From: Chamaecyparis obtusa
Lineage: Eukaryota > Streptophyta > Pinopsida > Cupressales > Cupressaceae
Length of the DNA: 64,000 nucleotides
Reading direction: 5' to 3'
NCBI GenBank assembly: GCA_027943335.1
Contig: BSBK01000965.1
Span: 310,001-374,000 of the forward strand
The notes below the pieces were generated by a model. That model was not told the DNA's origin and did no database searches. It saw only the letters and a program-made list of their open reading frames with translations. Positions 24,633-36,379 of this stretch are shown here, piece by piece; the first letter of the stretch is position 1; every line of letters begins with the position of its first letter. The position numbers were made by a program, and so were the translations under genes.

Positions 24633-27034
24633 TTGCCTTTCAAAGACCCATTTTCATGCCACAAACCCGCATTTACAAAGAAAGAGGGCTTCCCAGAGCA
24701 CGTGCGCAAAGACATTTTGCTAGTTCAATTCATCAAATTTGATAAAGAATGGCTCCATGACATCATCAAGTTTGAACCAGAAGAAGAGGTAAGTGTTTTT
24801 ATAGCCCATGCCTCTTATTTGTATTGAAATTTCAGTTTTGAAGCAATTTGTTTTGTTAAAATGTTTTTTCTTAAATTTTAAGTGTAATTAAGATTTTAAA
24901 ATTGATTTTATTTTAATTTCTAGGAAGAAATGATCTCCCCAAGCAAAACCCTCCATCTTCTCCTCATGAATAAATGAATGAAGAAAATAACCAAGAAAAT
25001 GAACCTCAATCGCCTCCACCAATTGAGAAACCTCCTCTTGGAACATAGGAAAATTTGATGAACCAAATAGAAAGAGGGAAAAAAGAATTAGAATCTTTAA
25101 TTAGGAGGTTAAAAGATTTTATTGCTACAAATCCTAGAAGGGAAAGACTTTCAAAATCATTGGAATCAATCTTGACCCATGTAGGCTCAGTTAGTTGGCA
25201 ACTTAATTTATGGCATGATAAAAGAGAAGAACAAAAACAATGTTATGCAAATAAATTGTCATATAAGAACATAAAAAATAAAAAAATCACAAAAGATAAC
25301 ATTTGCAAACTCTTTGAAAAACCAGGGGACACTGATACTCTTAGAACTACAACAAGGAGGTTCCCAATTCATTGGTGCTTGAATGAAGACATCAATTTTT
25401 TTTGGGGGGAGAGATGGTGGATGGTCTTTGATTCCCCTCCCTGTAACAATCATGAGGTTCCTATATATTTCTTGAGGAAACTCTATTGCGAGTTTGTACT
25501 CAAGGAGGTGCCAAATTATTTTGATTTTCTAGATTCTCAGGGTAGAGGAGGGGGGTCATCATTTGATAGAGCAGGGGCACATCATGACCCTAACACACCT
25601 AGGGTTCCTATTGGCAAGCTACATATGGATCATATTAGTATTCCTTTCATTGTGAATGAACATGTAGAGGTGGACACACTAAGCACGATTGGTGCTCTGA
25701 CAAAGACTCTCATTCAGTGTGCCACTCCTTTAGTTGAGGGTCACCATGGTCAATCTTCAAGGGGGCATATTTGTGGATCATGTGGATCTTGTGTACATAT
25801 GGTACTATTGAGAGAGAGGAAGAGGATCATGGAATGATGACTGATGATTTTCTAAATATGACATTTGGAATTGACATACAGGTAAATATTTACAAGTTCA
25901 TTAAATTTATTTGATCATATTTCATTTATAAAATAATAACTAATTAATTTAGTATCTATTGATTATGATCAAAATTTAGGGCAAGAGTGTCGATGGTACT
26001 AGCAATGATCCTCAGTCCCCTTCTACACATCATCGTCAACTCCACAAGTATGTATTGAATAAAGCATTTTAATTAATATATTTGATTATTATGTATTATA
26101 TAAATGACTGTATCATAACTTATTGTGCATGTGCATTAGTTCACTGGTGGAACATCGACATTCACAATAGACAATGAAGGGCATCATGCCACTTTCCTTT
26201 AGGTATATTTATTTTCATGTTAATTTGATTTACTTGATTATATTTAATTAATAAATGAATGAATAACTATATTAATAGAAAAATTATGATCAAAATCCAG
26301 AGGCAAAGTGGTCATTGTGGTGATCACATTCCTTCACCTAGCTTTGTGATGTCATCATTGAGTCCACAAGTATATATGTAATAATGCATTATAATTAACA
26401 TGTCAATAATATGTTCTTATATGCATGGTTGTCTTATAAATTTCTATGTACATGTGCACTAGTTGAATGTTGGAGCTTACATATCGACACCACACACCGA
26501 AGGATGTGGTGGAACCTTCATAGAGGTACCATTTATTCATTAGAAGGGTTGTAAAAAATATATGTAATCTTGATAACTACATAATACTTTTATTGTTTCA
26601 TTTTCAGTTATTGACATTAGATACTCCTCCTATTCGTGATACTTTGGATCATGGAGTAGATGCAACAGTAGCTAGTTCTGAAGCAGTGACTGAGGTATGA
26701 AAGAGATCACTTAATTTTAATTCTTATTTTAATAGTTTGTATTGAATTTTATAATGATATTCATGTATGCATTGTAATTATTATTTTGATCATTATTGTA
26801 GGGACTTATTACTCCAGATCGTTAGCATGCACCTTCGGTGGATGTACATAGTGACTATTTGGTAGCGGTAAGTGAGTATTCTATTTTATGTCATTGTATA
26901 ATTTAATTTTGATGTATATTAGTTATTGATGTTTAATTTTTTTTTATCAGCTTGAGCTATAGAAGAGTCTAGACAAGAGGACTAGTGAGCACACTCAAAA
27001 GACTACAACATCCACTACATCTCCATCAACGTGA
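24633..27034 (+). pseudogene. Uncharacterised multi-exon gene, copy 2 (phase-0 modular exons)
   Basis: Exons with GT/AG borders: up to 24788 (ends FEPEEE, donor gtaagt), 24924-25881, 25980-26047, 26140-26202, 26301-26369, 26463-26525, 26608-26694, 26802-26867 and 26951-27034. The five exons from 26301 are 69, 63, 87, 66 and 84 nt, and 26140-26202 is 63 nt; all are phase 0. Exon 2 has a Pro-rich lead, then a core with LNLWHDKREEQKQCYANKLS, WWMVFDSPPCNNHEV and YFLRKLYCEFVLKEVPNYFD, matching copy 1 (WRDRCRAFYANGLSYDE; NYFDI). A Cys segment then shifts frame near 25793, after which TDDFLNMTFGI matches TDDFMRMVFSI of copy 1. Stops are TAG or TAA at positions compatible with Gln, Trp or Glu. No ATG is evident at the 5' end. 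Family and function unknown. Confidence 0.6.
25964..26540 (+). repeat. Tandem duplication of a two-exon module within gene copy 2
   Basis: The segments 25964-26215 and 26285-26538 align along exons and introns. Both begin atgatcaaaat(t/c)(t/c)ag, both have a first exon ending in tccacaa|gtat, a similar intron with gcatgtgcattag or acatgtgcactag acceptors, and a 63-nt second exon. The first exons are 68 and 69 nt; the shorter lacks one base at its start. Confidence 0.8.
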
Positions 27035-27507
27035 TGATCAAGGAAAGCTTGGAGTTTTTTTTCTTCCCTTGGTAGGAAAGGACTAGATTAGGGATATAGA
27101 TTGTATGCCTATATGACATTAGTGGACATATTTTTTGTATATTGTATAAGTGACATGTTGTACATCCATTTGGCTTTGAGGAAGCTAGTTTAACTGTATT
27201 GGATATATTCAATGTATGACATTATTGGACATATATATTTGGCTTCATGCCCTATGATTTTTTTTTTTTAATGTTTTAGGTATGCAATTCATGTGTTTGG
27301 TGTATTGATGTATACTAATTTATGTTTATGTGGATGTCTTATGCTTTGTAAATTTCCCATGCCTTATAGTTATGCTTGTATGTTTATCGATGTATATTGT
27401 TACTGTATGATTTAAACTTTATTAGAATATAAATGTGATGCAGAGGTGATGTGTAAGACATTTTGAACCCATACCCTTATAGAAATAGAAGAATAATCAG
27501 TAACATT
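27035..27507. other. 3' flank of gene copy 2, up to the LINE
   Basis: AT-rich and non-coding. It may include the 3' UTR of the relic. A T run is at 27258-27269. Confidence 0.4.
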
Positions 27508-27519
27508 TGAGACAATCTT
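27508..27519 (+). repeat. Left target-site duplication of the LINE
   Basis: tgagacaatctt, repeated exactly at 36349-36360 just beyond the poly(A) end of the LINE. Confidence 0.85.
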
Positions 27520-27650
27520 TGACCGGAAACCAACTGAGGAGGTGAGGCTCACGAGAACTGTTCAAGAGCAAGGGAGGGTTTTGAGCTTGTCACATGATCA
27601 CATAGTGCTGAACGGTTCCATGCGAACATGCGATGGAATAGAAAGGGATA

Positions 27651-30421
27651 TTGTTATTAATCTCTTTATTCTTGCCTATAATGAGGCTCATGAGAACTAA
27701 GGAGGCGAGGCTCATGAGAACTGTTCAAGGAGGGAATCAGAGATTTAGGGGAAATGATCATGGTGGATTCAAGGAAAATCCAAGGAATAGATTTAGGAGG
27801 GGAGATCAGGATTATTATAGGCAAAATATTCACACTCCTATTTCAAGGCAGATTCAGGGTGAGATGAGGAATCATTGGCCCAGTGGTCCTTTGGTTAGGA
27901 AAAGAAATTGGCCCAGCAAGAAGATTGATTAGAAGAACCCCCTCGAAAATCCTTCTTGCTCCTTCCTTTCAGTCTATCATCCTCACTTTACTGGAAAATT
28001 GACTTTCACTCCACCATTCTTTTCTAGCAAGACATTCTCTCTTCGAGCCAGACCCAACCATCGGTCATTTTTTAAACATTTGAATATTAACACTTAATAT
28101 TCTTCATCTCAAATTATATATTTGAACCCAAATCTAATTCCTATCTTTCCTACATCCTCTAGAGGCATTCCAATTAATCCCCCTCTACCCAGAAAGGCCT
28201 GGATAGAAGCTCACTGGTAGATACATAGAAAGAGAGTGGCTCTACTTGGGCCAAGGAAAAATGGATCACAAGTTAAGGAGTCTTTCAGGGGATAAAAAAA
28301 GATATGGCATCTGATTCTCAATAAGATGAATTGACAGAGCAATATGGTCCCTATACAAAAGCAAACGGATGTAGAAATGGAGAGAGAGATAGCTCAGTTG
28401 CCCAACAGAGACACACAAGCCTTGCACATGCATGAATCTTCCAAAATGGACCAGGTATTATCTATTACCCTTTCTAAGGATATATTAAAGTAGGAAAATC
28501 TTCTTTATCTCCATTAGGGTATCATTTGTAAGTTTTGGGATTTGAAAATATCTTACAAGGATTTCAAGAATTGGGTTTCCACCAATTGGGGAGATTACTC
28601 AAAGATTGAAGTATTGGACAATGAGTTAGATTATTTTGTGGTGTTATTTGATACTAAGATAAAAAGGGATTCTATCTTTAGGCAAAAGGGATGGTTCCAT
28701 AAGAATAAGGGTATACACATGTAGCAATGGTCCCCCAATTTCACCAGTGCAAAAAATTTAATCAGATTTGTGCCCATGTGGATCAACCTCTCACATCTCC
28801 TGGTTGAATATAGAAATATGGAATTAATGCAAATCATTGGGAACAAAGTGGGTATTTACTTATCTCACTATTCAGAAAAATCTACAGCTTCCTCATGGTT
28901 GTGCTTACTAATGAATGTGAAGGAGTTGCCTAATATCATAAAGCTTGTCTCCAAATATGGAATTTGGATCCAAAGGATTTCTTATGCTTCTAATCAGTCA
29001 ATCATTCCACTGAAAGCTTATCCACACACATCCCATTCTATAGCTATTCAAAGAGATAAAATTGGGCTGGCCCCTATTACCGCTCCTCAGGCTCACTCCT
29101 AGGACATTAATAAAGAAGCTTTGACACTTTTCCTTCAACTGCTATACAGAAGATTATGGACCCACAAATTGAACTGGGGGGGTTCTCAAAATCTTTTATT
29201 GACTTATTCACCACATGAGGGTATTGCAACAACAAATACTATAGGGGAGAAGGTCACATCAGGGAGAGAGTACTGGATAGATTTTAAAACTTATAATGAG
29301 ACCTTTGATAAATTCAGGATCTTAACTAAGGCTCCTTGACTTTCCCCTCTACACTCCCTCTTAGTCCCAACTTCCAATTTGCAGGCCTCCTGGTTGGAAT
29401 TCTGTATCACATATTGGGTGACACAAGTTCAGAAAGAATTATTGGAGGAAATTGCTGATCAAGTTCTTAAAGAGGATCAAAATCAAAGTCCTATTAAAAC
29501 TATTCATACCAGCTTCAACCTTGCACCTGATAGGTATGAGACTTTAGATGGATCTACCCATGGATGGAACAACAAGGTAGGGTCTTCCAAATTGGATGAT
29601 GACATCCTCAACACTAAACTTTGTGACCTGGAAAAAAATGATCAAAATTGTCAAGATACAATGGCCCTCAGTCCCTCTGAGCCCTAGAATCACTACAACA
29701 AGGAGGATGACATCTTGAAAATTAGACTCTGTGATCTCAAGGAGTTATCAAAATCTAGTGTATCAGAGGACAACAAACACTCCCCAAGTTCAGGATGTAG
29801 GAAATCTCCTAGAATAAGAAATAAAGGGAAAAAGGACTCCACTCCGGAGGTCTTGATAGAATTACCCTTAGCTCCAACTAAAAACAAAATGAAGGGAGGC
29901 TTAATATCACTCAAGCCTTTGAAGATTACAACCAACCATGAGTCTCTCTCTTCAAGGCAATTGAGAAGGGCTGGATGCATAGAGGAACCACTTCCCTCTA
30001 GACTCCAAGCAGTTTATGATCTTTTTGGTAATACTCCAGATAATCAAAACATAAACAAAGCTTTCTCTCATTCAATTATTGAAAAATGTTGGAAGATGAT
30101 TATGTTGAAGATGAATAAAGATTTATGGATGTAAACCATTCAATTCTAGAATCAGAGATAACAGACAACTCTCAAGGGCTAGAAGAGGTTGAGAACAGGG
30201 AATCAGGCACTAAAGTAATGCTAGAAGGTTCAAATGCCCTACTAGGGATGATGCAAGTTGACCATAAAATAGTCCTAGACTATGGATCAGGGAAAAAGAA
30301 AGGGAAAGGAAGAAAATCATCAGCCACCTTAAGAGAAGAAAAGGGAGAGGATCAAGATCAAGCTAAGATTACATCATATTTGAATGTAGGGAAGGGGAAG
30401 TTCCTTCCCAAGTCTCAATGA
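27651..30421 (+). pseudogene. LINE ORF1 (gag-like, DUF4283-type)
   Basis: One frame runs through 27651-27932, 28542-28724, 28770-29102, 29121-29339, 29379-29687 and 29715-30134, broken by about eight stops, then shifts to another frame for 30125-30421. The N-terminal part is Arg/Gly-rich (FRGNDHGGFKENPRNRFRRG). The central part has FAV-type strands ending KGWFHKNKGIHM then, after a TAG, QWSPNFTSAKNLIRFVPMWI, the signature of the DUF4283 RNA-binding domain in plant L1 ORF1. No CCHC knuckle is visible. The C-terminal part is polar and Lys-rich. The last codon overlaps the ORF2 start (ATGA at 30418-30421), a compact arrangement known in LINEs. It would package LINE RNA. Confidence 0.75.
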
Positions 30422-33400
30422 GGCTCTTATCTTGGAATGTTAGGGGTCTAAATGCCCCTAACAAGTAGTGTCTAGTCAAACGCTGCATTTGGACATCCAA
30501 AGCAGATGCCATTTTCTTACAAGACCCCAAAATGAGCAAAGAACAAGTAGAAGATTTTATTAAATCCTTAGGGGACTGGAAAGCCTTAGTGGTTGAAGCA
30601 ACAGGGTCCTTAGGGGGTCTAACAATTATTTGGAATCCCAGAACTTCATATTATTCTCATGTCAAGGATACTCGAAGCTGGATGGGGGGAAAAATTCTCA
30701 GCACTCAATCAAATTTAAAAATATATCTGATCAATGTTTATGGCCCTATATCAAGAAGAAGAAAATTGGTGATATGGGAGGAGATTAGTAATTGGTTTTC
30801 ACTTTTTCCTGACACTAACTTCATTGTGGGAGGTGATTTTAATGCTATCCTCCATCCATTAGAGAAAAAAGGGGGTTCTCAAAGACTTTCACAATCACAA
30901 TCAGACTTCTATGAGTGGCTTCTAAAAGATGATATGATGGAGATTGAACTGGACAATGGTGCCTTTACTTGGTCTAATAGAAGAATGGGTTTCGACAATA
31001 TCTCAAAAAAATTGGATAGGTTTCTTTACAAAGGAGACATCACATCCTTTCCCTTTGGGTTGAAAGCATCCATTTATCCTTCCTCAGGATCGGATCATTT
31101 TCCTATCTATCTTGACATGGTAGAACAGGACAAGCCTTTTAAATGTTTCTTCAAATTTGAAAATATGTGGCTGAAAGAGGAAAATTTTATAGAATTGATT
31201 GAAAAATGGTGGTCTAAAGTTAAGGTGAAAGGCTCAAAAATGTTTTTCTTTGTTACAAAACTCAAATTCATCAAGCAGAATTTGCTCATTTGGAATAGGA
31301 CTCACTTTAAGAATATCTTTTCCTCAAAGGTGGAAATTGAATCAAAACTGGCAGAATTAAATAATGAAATTATGCAACAAGGAATGAACCAAGAATTATA
31401 TTTTAAGGAGAAGGAGTTGCTTAAGGACTTGGAGGATGTGCTCAGCAAGGAGGAAATATTTTGGAAACAAAAGTCAAGGGAATCTTGGTTAGAAGTTGTG
31501 GACAAAAATACCAAAATTTTCCATTCTAGCACTAAGTGCCGTAGGAACACTAATAGAATTCTTCAAATTGCTAATTAGGATGGATCCATTTTAACTGATC
31601 AGAAAGAGATTCAACAAGAAATTGTTTCTTTTTTCTCCAAGTTGCTAAACAATTCAGATAGTTCTCCCCTTACATGTCAACAAGATCTTCTTTGCAATGT
31701 GCCCAAGATTCTCTTAGATTTGGATAATCATAACTTAATGAAGCCCTTCTCAACAGAGGAGATTTATCAAACATTATCTACAATGGCTCCAAATAAAGCT
31801 CCTAGTCTAGATGGGTTTCCCCCTAGTTTTTTTCTTAATTGTTGGCTGGTGATTGGTAATGAACTCATAGAGGCATTGGAATCAGCAAGATCATTAGGTA
31901 GATTTCTAACCAAAATCAACAATACTTTTATTGCCCTCATTCCTAAATCAGAAAATGCAAACTCTATGGATGAATTCAGACCTATTGCTTTGTGTAATAC
32001 TATATATAAGATCCTATCCAAGGCACTGGCAAATAGATTAAAGGTAATTCTAAATAAGATTATTGGAGAGGAACAAACAGGTTTTGTTCCAGGCAGATCC
32101 ATTTTTTATGGCATAATTATTGCACAAGAGGCAATTCACTCCATCCAACACTCAAGAAAACCTAGCATGATCATTAAACTAGATATCAAGAAGGCATATG
32201 ATAAGGTGAACTAGAGGTTTTTGTCCAAGTGCATGCAAAGTTTTGGCTTCTCCAAATCTTGGATTAATCTGATATTTTATTGCATATCAACTCCAAAATA
32301 CTCCATTTTGATCAATGGATCTCCTCAAGGTTTCTTTGGTGGTTCCAATGGTATAAGACAAGGAGATCCCCTCTCTCCCTTCTTGTACATTATTATGGTA
32401 TAAGCTTTAGGACGCAGCATCATTAGTCTCCAAAATTAGGGGAGCATCAAAGGAATCTCAGTCATATCTTCAATTCCTCCTATCACACACCAACAATTTG
32501 TAGATGACAATATTCTTTTTGGTTATGGATTAGTTAGGGAAGCATCTCTCTTGAGAAATACTTTAAATAGATATACTCTAGCCTCAGGACAAATAGTGAA
32601 TAAAGATAAATCAGCTATCTTTTTCTTTCATACAAAAAAGAGAGTTCAAGTGAAGATAGAAACCCTCTAAGCCTTCAAAGTAGCCTCCCTTCCTTGTAAC
32701 TATTTGGGAATCCCCATTGACAAAAGCCTCCAAATGACAGGAGTTTGGAAATCAATAAATGAAAGACTAGACTAAAAATTGGCAAGTTGGAAAGCCAAAT
32801 GGTTATCATGGGTAGGAAGGATAGTGATGATTAAAGCCACACTCTCAGCTATTCCCATATACCTTCTCTCCTATCTATCTTTGTCATCAACTGGATACAT
32901 GGACATAGTGAAAAAGTTGAGGAATTTATTTTGGCATGGAAATGATCAGAATAGAAAATTCAAATTGATCTCATGGGAGAATATCTATAAACCAATTTTA
33001 TTAGGGGGTACAGGGATCAAGAATCAATTATGGCAGAATACAGCATTGGGGGGAAAATTATATTGGAAGCTAATTAAGAACAAGCACTACAAATGGGTCA
33101 GGATCCTTAGGGCTAAATACTTGGGTCCAGAGGGGAGTCATGAAGCTTTTAGGATCAAAAACCCTCCAAGAGGCTCTAGAATTTGGAATTTCATTTTGAA
33201 ATCTAGACATGTGGTTGATTCCAATCTCTCTTGGAATGTCAGAAGTGGAAATCTAGCTAGATTTTGGGAAGACTCTTGGGGAGTTTTTCAAAGTCTCCAT
33301 TCAGTTCTAGGTCTTCAATGGGTCATGTAGCTAAGTCAGTTGGCATGGGGATCAATTCTTAAAGATTATATCATTCCTTCTCAATCTTCACAGGAGAATG

Positions 33401-34626
33401 GGTCTTGGAAATGGAGGGACTTTACAAGTATTGGGGCCAATATCCAAGAATTAAATCTGCTAAAATCCATTGTCCAAAACAAAGTTTTCCTTTTAAAAAG
33501 TGGCAATGATGAGATAATTTGGATAGGATCATAAGGTTGGTAGTTATAAGGTGAAGGAAGGTTATAAATTATTATCACAACACTCACAAGTATCTTCTTC
33601 AATTCCAGTTCACCGTTGTTGGAACAAAATGTGCCTACCCAAAGCTGGAGTATTTCTGTGGGCAGCATCCCAGGGCTGCATCCTGACTACAGAAAAATTT
33701 ATAAAAATGGGGTTCTTTGGGCCATCAAGATGCTCCTATGCCATAATCATGAAGAGACTCTCAATCATTTATTATTCTCCTATCCTTTTGCCTCATAATG
33801 TTGGGATTGGTTATATTCAAAATTGAATTGGCAATTAGCTTCTCTACAAGATCTTCAGTCACACCTTATTGCTTGGCCCTCTCTCTTCAAAGAGAGCTTA
33901 TGTGGTAACGTATGGACCATCTCTCCTTCAATTCTCTTATGGAAAATCTGGAAGGAAAGGAATAGGAGACTTTTCCAAGACAAATCAATGGATTTGGGGA
34001 AATTACTAAATAGAATTGAGGTAGCTATAGTGGAGATAATGAATTCCAGGAATCAAACATTTTCAGCCATCCACAAATTCTATACCAGTTGGGATGATAA
34101 GATGTTAAAAAATTGGCATGGATTGAAAACTCCTAGTTCCATAGGAGGAGGCTGCAAGAGTAACTCTCTTCATAGGCTAGCGTGTGTTTGGAAATCTCCT
34201 CCAGGTTGGGTAAAATTAAATTTTGATGGGGCATCAAAAGGTAATCTAGGTCCATCTGGTGCTGGGTACATAATCCATTCCTTAGAGGGTCAAATCATTG
34301 CTCAACTAGCTTTGCCATTAGAACCAAATACTAATAATGTGGTGGAGATCAAAGCTCTTTATCATGGTTTGGTTTTAGCTAGAGAATTAAATCTTAACAA
34401 AGTTGAGATAGAAGGAGATTCAATGATAGTCATAAATGCAATTAGGATAGGGTTCATAACTAACTAGAAACTTCAATCCTTCTTAGAAAACATACTAAGT
34501 TTAATTTCAAAATTTGAATCCTCAATGGCCAACCATATTTACTGTGAAGGCAATGGTAAAGCTGATGAGTTGGCAAATCAGGCAGCAAACAACATCCACA
34601 TCAGATCAATTTCCAATGATTGGTAG
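30418..34626 (+). pseudogene. LINE ORF2: endonuclease, reverse transcriptase, zinc finger, RNase H
   Basis: Starts with MRLLSWNVRGLNAPNK, the APE-type endonuclease N-terminus, and keeps VGGDFNAIL and SGSDHFPI catalytic blocks. RT has FIALIPKSENANSMDEFRPI, QTGFVPGRSI, IKLDIKKAYDKVN, GIRQGDPLSPFL and FVDDNILFG, where the usual FADD is FVDD and both Asp remain. A C-terminal zf-RVT-like part (PKAGVFLWAASQG, then CHNHEETLNHLLFSYPF) precedes an RNase H domain with FDGASKGN, VEIKALYHG, EGDSMIV and ADELANQAAN, all four acidic positions present. Stops occur at about 30466, 31576, 32212, 32401, 32437, 32668, 32773, 33328 and 33532. Between 33535 and about 33730 the conserved sequence is in another frame, then returns, so two compensating indels are present. 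Confidence 0.9.
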
Positions 34627-35151
34627 CCTCGACAAATCCATCCAGTCTAACTTGTAGAGTACAATCTTACAAAATTGGTCACATTGGCTGTGTAATCTTT
34701 TCAAGTTGGTCAAGTTGCTTGATCAAAAATCTCACCTCACCTTCAGAAACATCTCATCATCTTGAATGAAGCAAGTAGGTCAGGAATGGTTGGCTTTTTT
34801 AGACAAAATTCTAGCGGCAGTCTTCTTCCATCCTTTTAGGCAACTCTAAATCTAACAGTCAGATTAGTTCAATGGGATCGAGCATTGTCAAAGGTTTAGC
34901 AAGACAAGTAGCCACTTTCTAGTTGATATTTTGGGATGTGATCACTCCACAACATGGCAACGTACACGCATATATTCTTCTAGATTTTGAAAATCATGGA
35001 TTCATATTTGATGGTACTTTTTGGCTGTTTTCCTCAGGGTGTTCTGACAGCGGTATGGGGTACGCAGATGAAGCTTGGATAGGCTCACATTTATGGAAAC
35101 TTTTATACCTTTTGGGGAATCAGCTATCCTTTTTCTATATAGTGATTTCAC

Positions 35152-36087
35152 TTGGCTTTTACCCTATTATTTCAAATAGCCAATGCCATCACAGAGGAGG
35201 TTAGTTTAGTGTTTCTGATGGATGCCCCAATTAAGCTGATTGCAAGAGTTGACCAGATAGAATTTGATTCACCAATAGATAATGACATGCTCAAGGAAGT
35301 TTGTATAGTGCAACATAGGGTGGTTTTATTTTCAGTTAAGCTAATCCTCAGTACAAACTTTCTCCTAACAAAACATAGGTATAGGGTTAATTCTGATATC
35401 TCCTCTAGCTTCTTGGCTAGCGTACTAGTAGTGGGCACTCATAAAAACCATGTTGAGGAGATCTACAACTGTCTTTTTGAGCAAAAATTCTTGGGAAATC
35501 TACATGGCTCCTTGGCGGGCATTGACAACAACTTACACATTTCTTTCCCCTGGGACCTCCCCATAATAATGGCTGCAGGGTCCCCCTTTCCTAGGTTTAA
35601 TTCATCTCCTAGATGTAATTTGTATGGTGGTCCTATGAGATATTTCTTCATCCTCTAGGGGTGGGAGTGGGAACATAAAGAAATATGACTGTTTAGAATG
35701 AAGAGATCCATTCAATTCCTATCAAAGTTCTTGGGCATTGAAGATGGATTGGATTCTCCTTATGGAGAAGATTTGAGTGAGGATACAGAATGGAAATACA
35801 AATACAAATCTAATGCTCATATGGATGGTATGGGTAGCCCAGAGTCATCAAAAAATGAGGAGGATTTAGAAGGTTCCCTTGCCTCTTCCCAGGAGGAAGA
35901 AAAATCATCTCAAGAGGAAGACAAGGAAGAAGAAAATCCAAAGTTGGATGTAGTAGAGGGAGTGAAAATGGATGCGGATGAGGTTGAGGTTGAGAGTGAA
36001 GACAATGAAGAAGAACCGAGTGTAGAGGACATGGATGAAGAGAACTCTCAGAGCTCAGAGAAAGATACAACATCACCTTCCATATAG
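35152..36087 (+). pseudogene. Extra reading frame in the LINE 3' region
   Basis: One frame, with stops only at 35656-35658 and near 35689, covers about 310 codons between ORF2 and the poly(A) end. The first half is hydrophobic and Leu/Ile-rich (VCIVQHRVVLFSVKLILSTN). The second half is very acidic (EEEKSSQEEDKEEENPKLD and similar). I recognise no family. It may be a LINE-specific third ORF, a 3'-transduced host exon, or a chance frame; an overlapping frame at 34923-35204 is probably chance. Confidence 0.35.
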
Positions 36088-36335
36088 GTTTGGGGTGATG
36101 AATCCTAGGTTCCATTTGAATTTTGCATTTTTCATTTTGAATCCGATGCAGTACTGGTTAAAATGGACTTTTAGATTTTGGTAATTTTCAAGAAGAGCTC
36201 TGTTGCTCTATACATATTCATTCTCCATACATGAACATGGGACTGGTTCAGAAGTAGATAGAATATGTATATTTACATGTTTATTTATTTTCTACATTTT
36301 TCAATAGAAAAATTCAGCTTTGGCCTTTATCGACC

Positions 36336-36360
36336 AAAAAAAAAAAAGTGAGACAATCTT
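36336..36360 (+). other. LINE poly(A) tail and right target-site duplication
   Basis: Twelve A residues (36336-36347), one G, then tgagacaatctt (36349-36360), the exact copy of 27508-27519. Confidence 0.85.
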
Positions 36361-36379
36361 CTCACATCAAACATCCTTC

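Larger units (their letters stand above)
27520..36348 (+). mobile_element. L1-type LINE with RNase H, full-length insertion
   Basis: A plus-strand non-LTR retrotransposon of about 8.8 kb, bounded by an exact 12-bp target-site duplication (27508-27519 and 36349-36360) and ending in tttatcgacc plus 12 A residues (36336-36347). It has a 5' leader with repeated ggaggYgaggctca-type words (27536, 27680, 27701), ORF1 with a DUF4283-like domain, ORF2 with endonuclease, RT, zinc finger and RNase H, and an unusually long 1.7-kb 3' region holding another open frame. All ORFs carry stops or frameshifts, so the copy is inactive. The long duplication and A-tail show insertion by target-primed reverse transcription. 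Confidence 0.9.
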
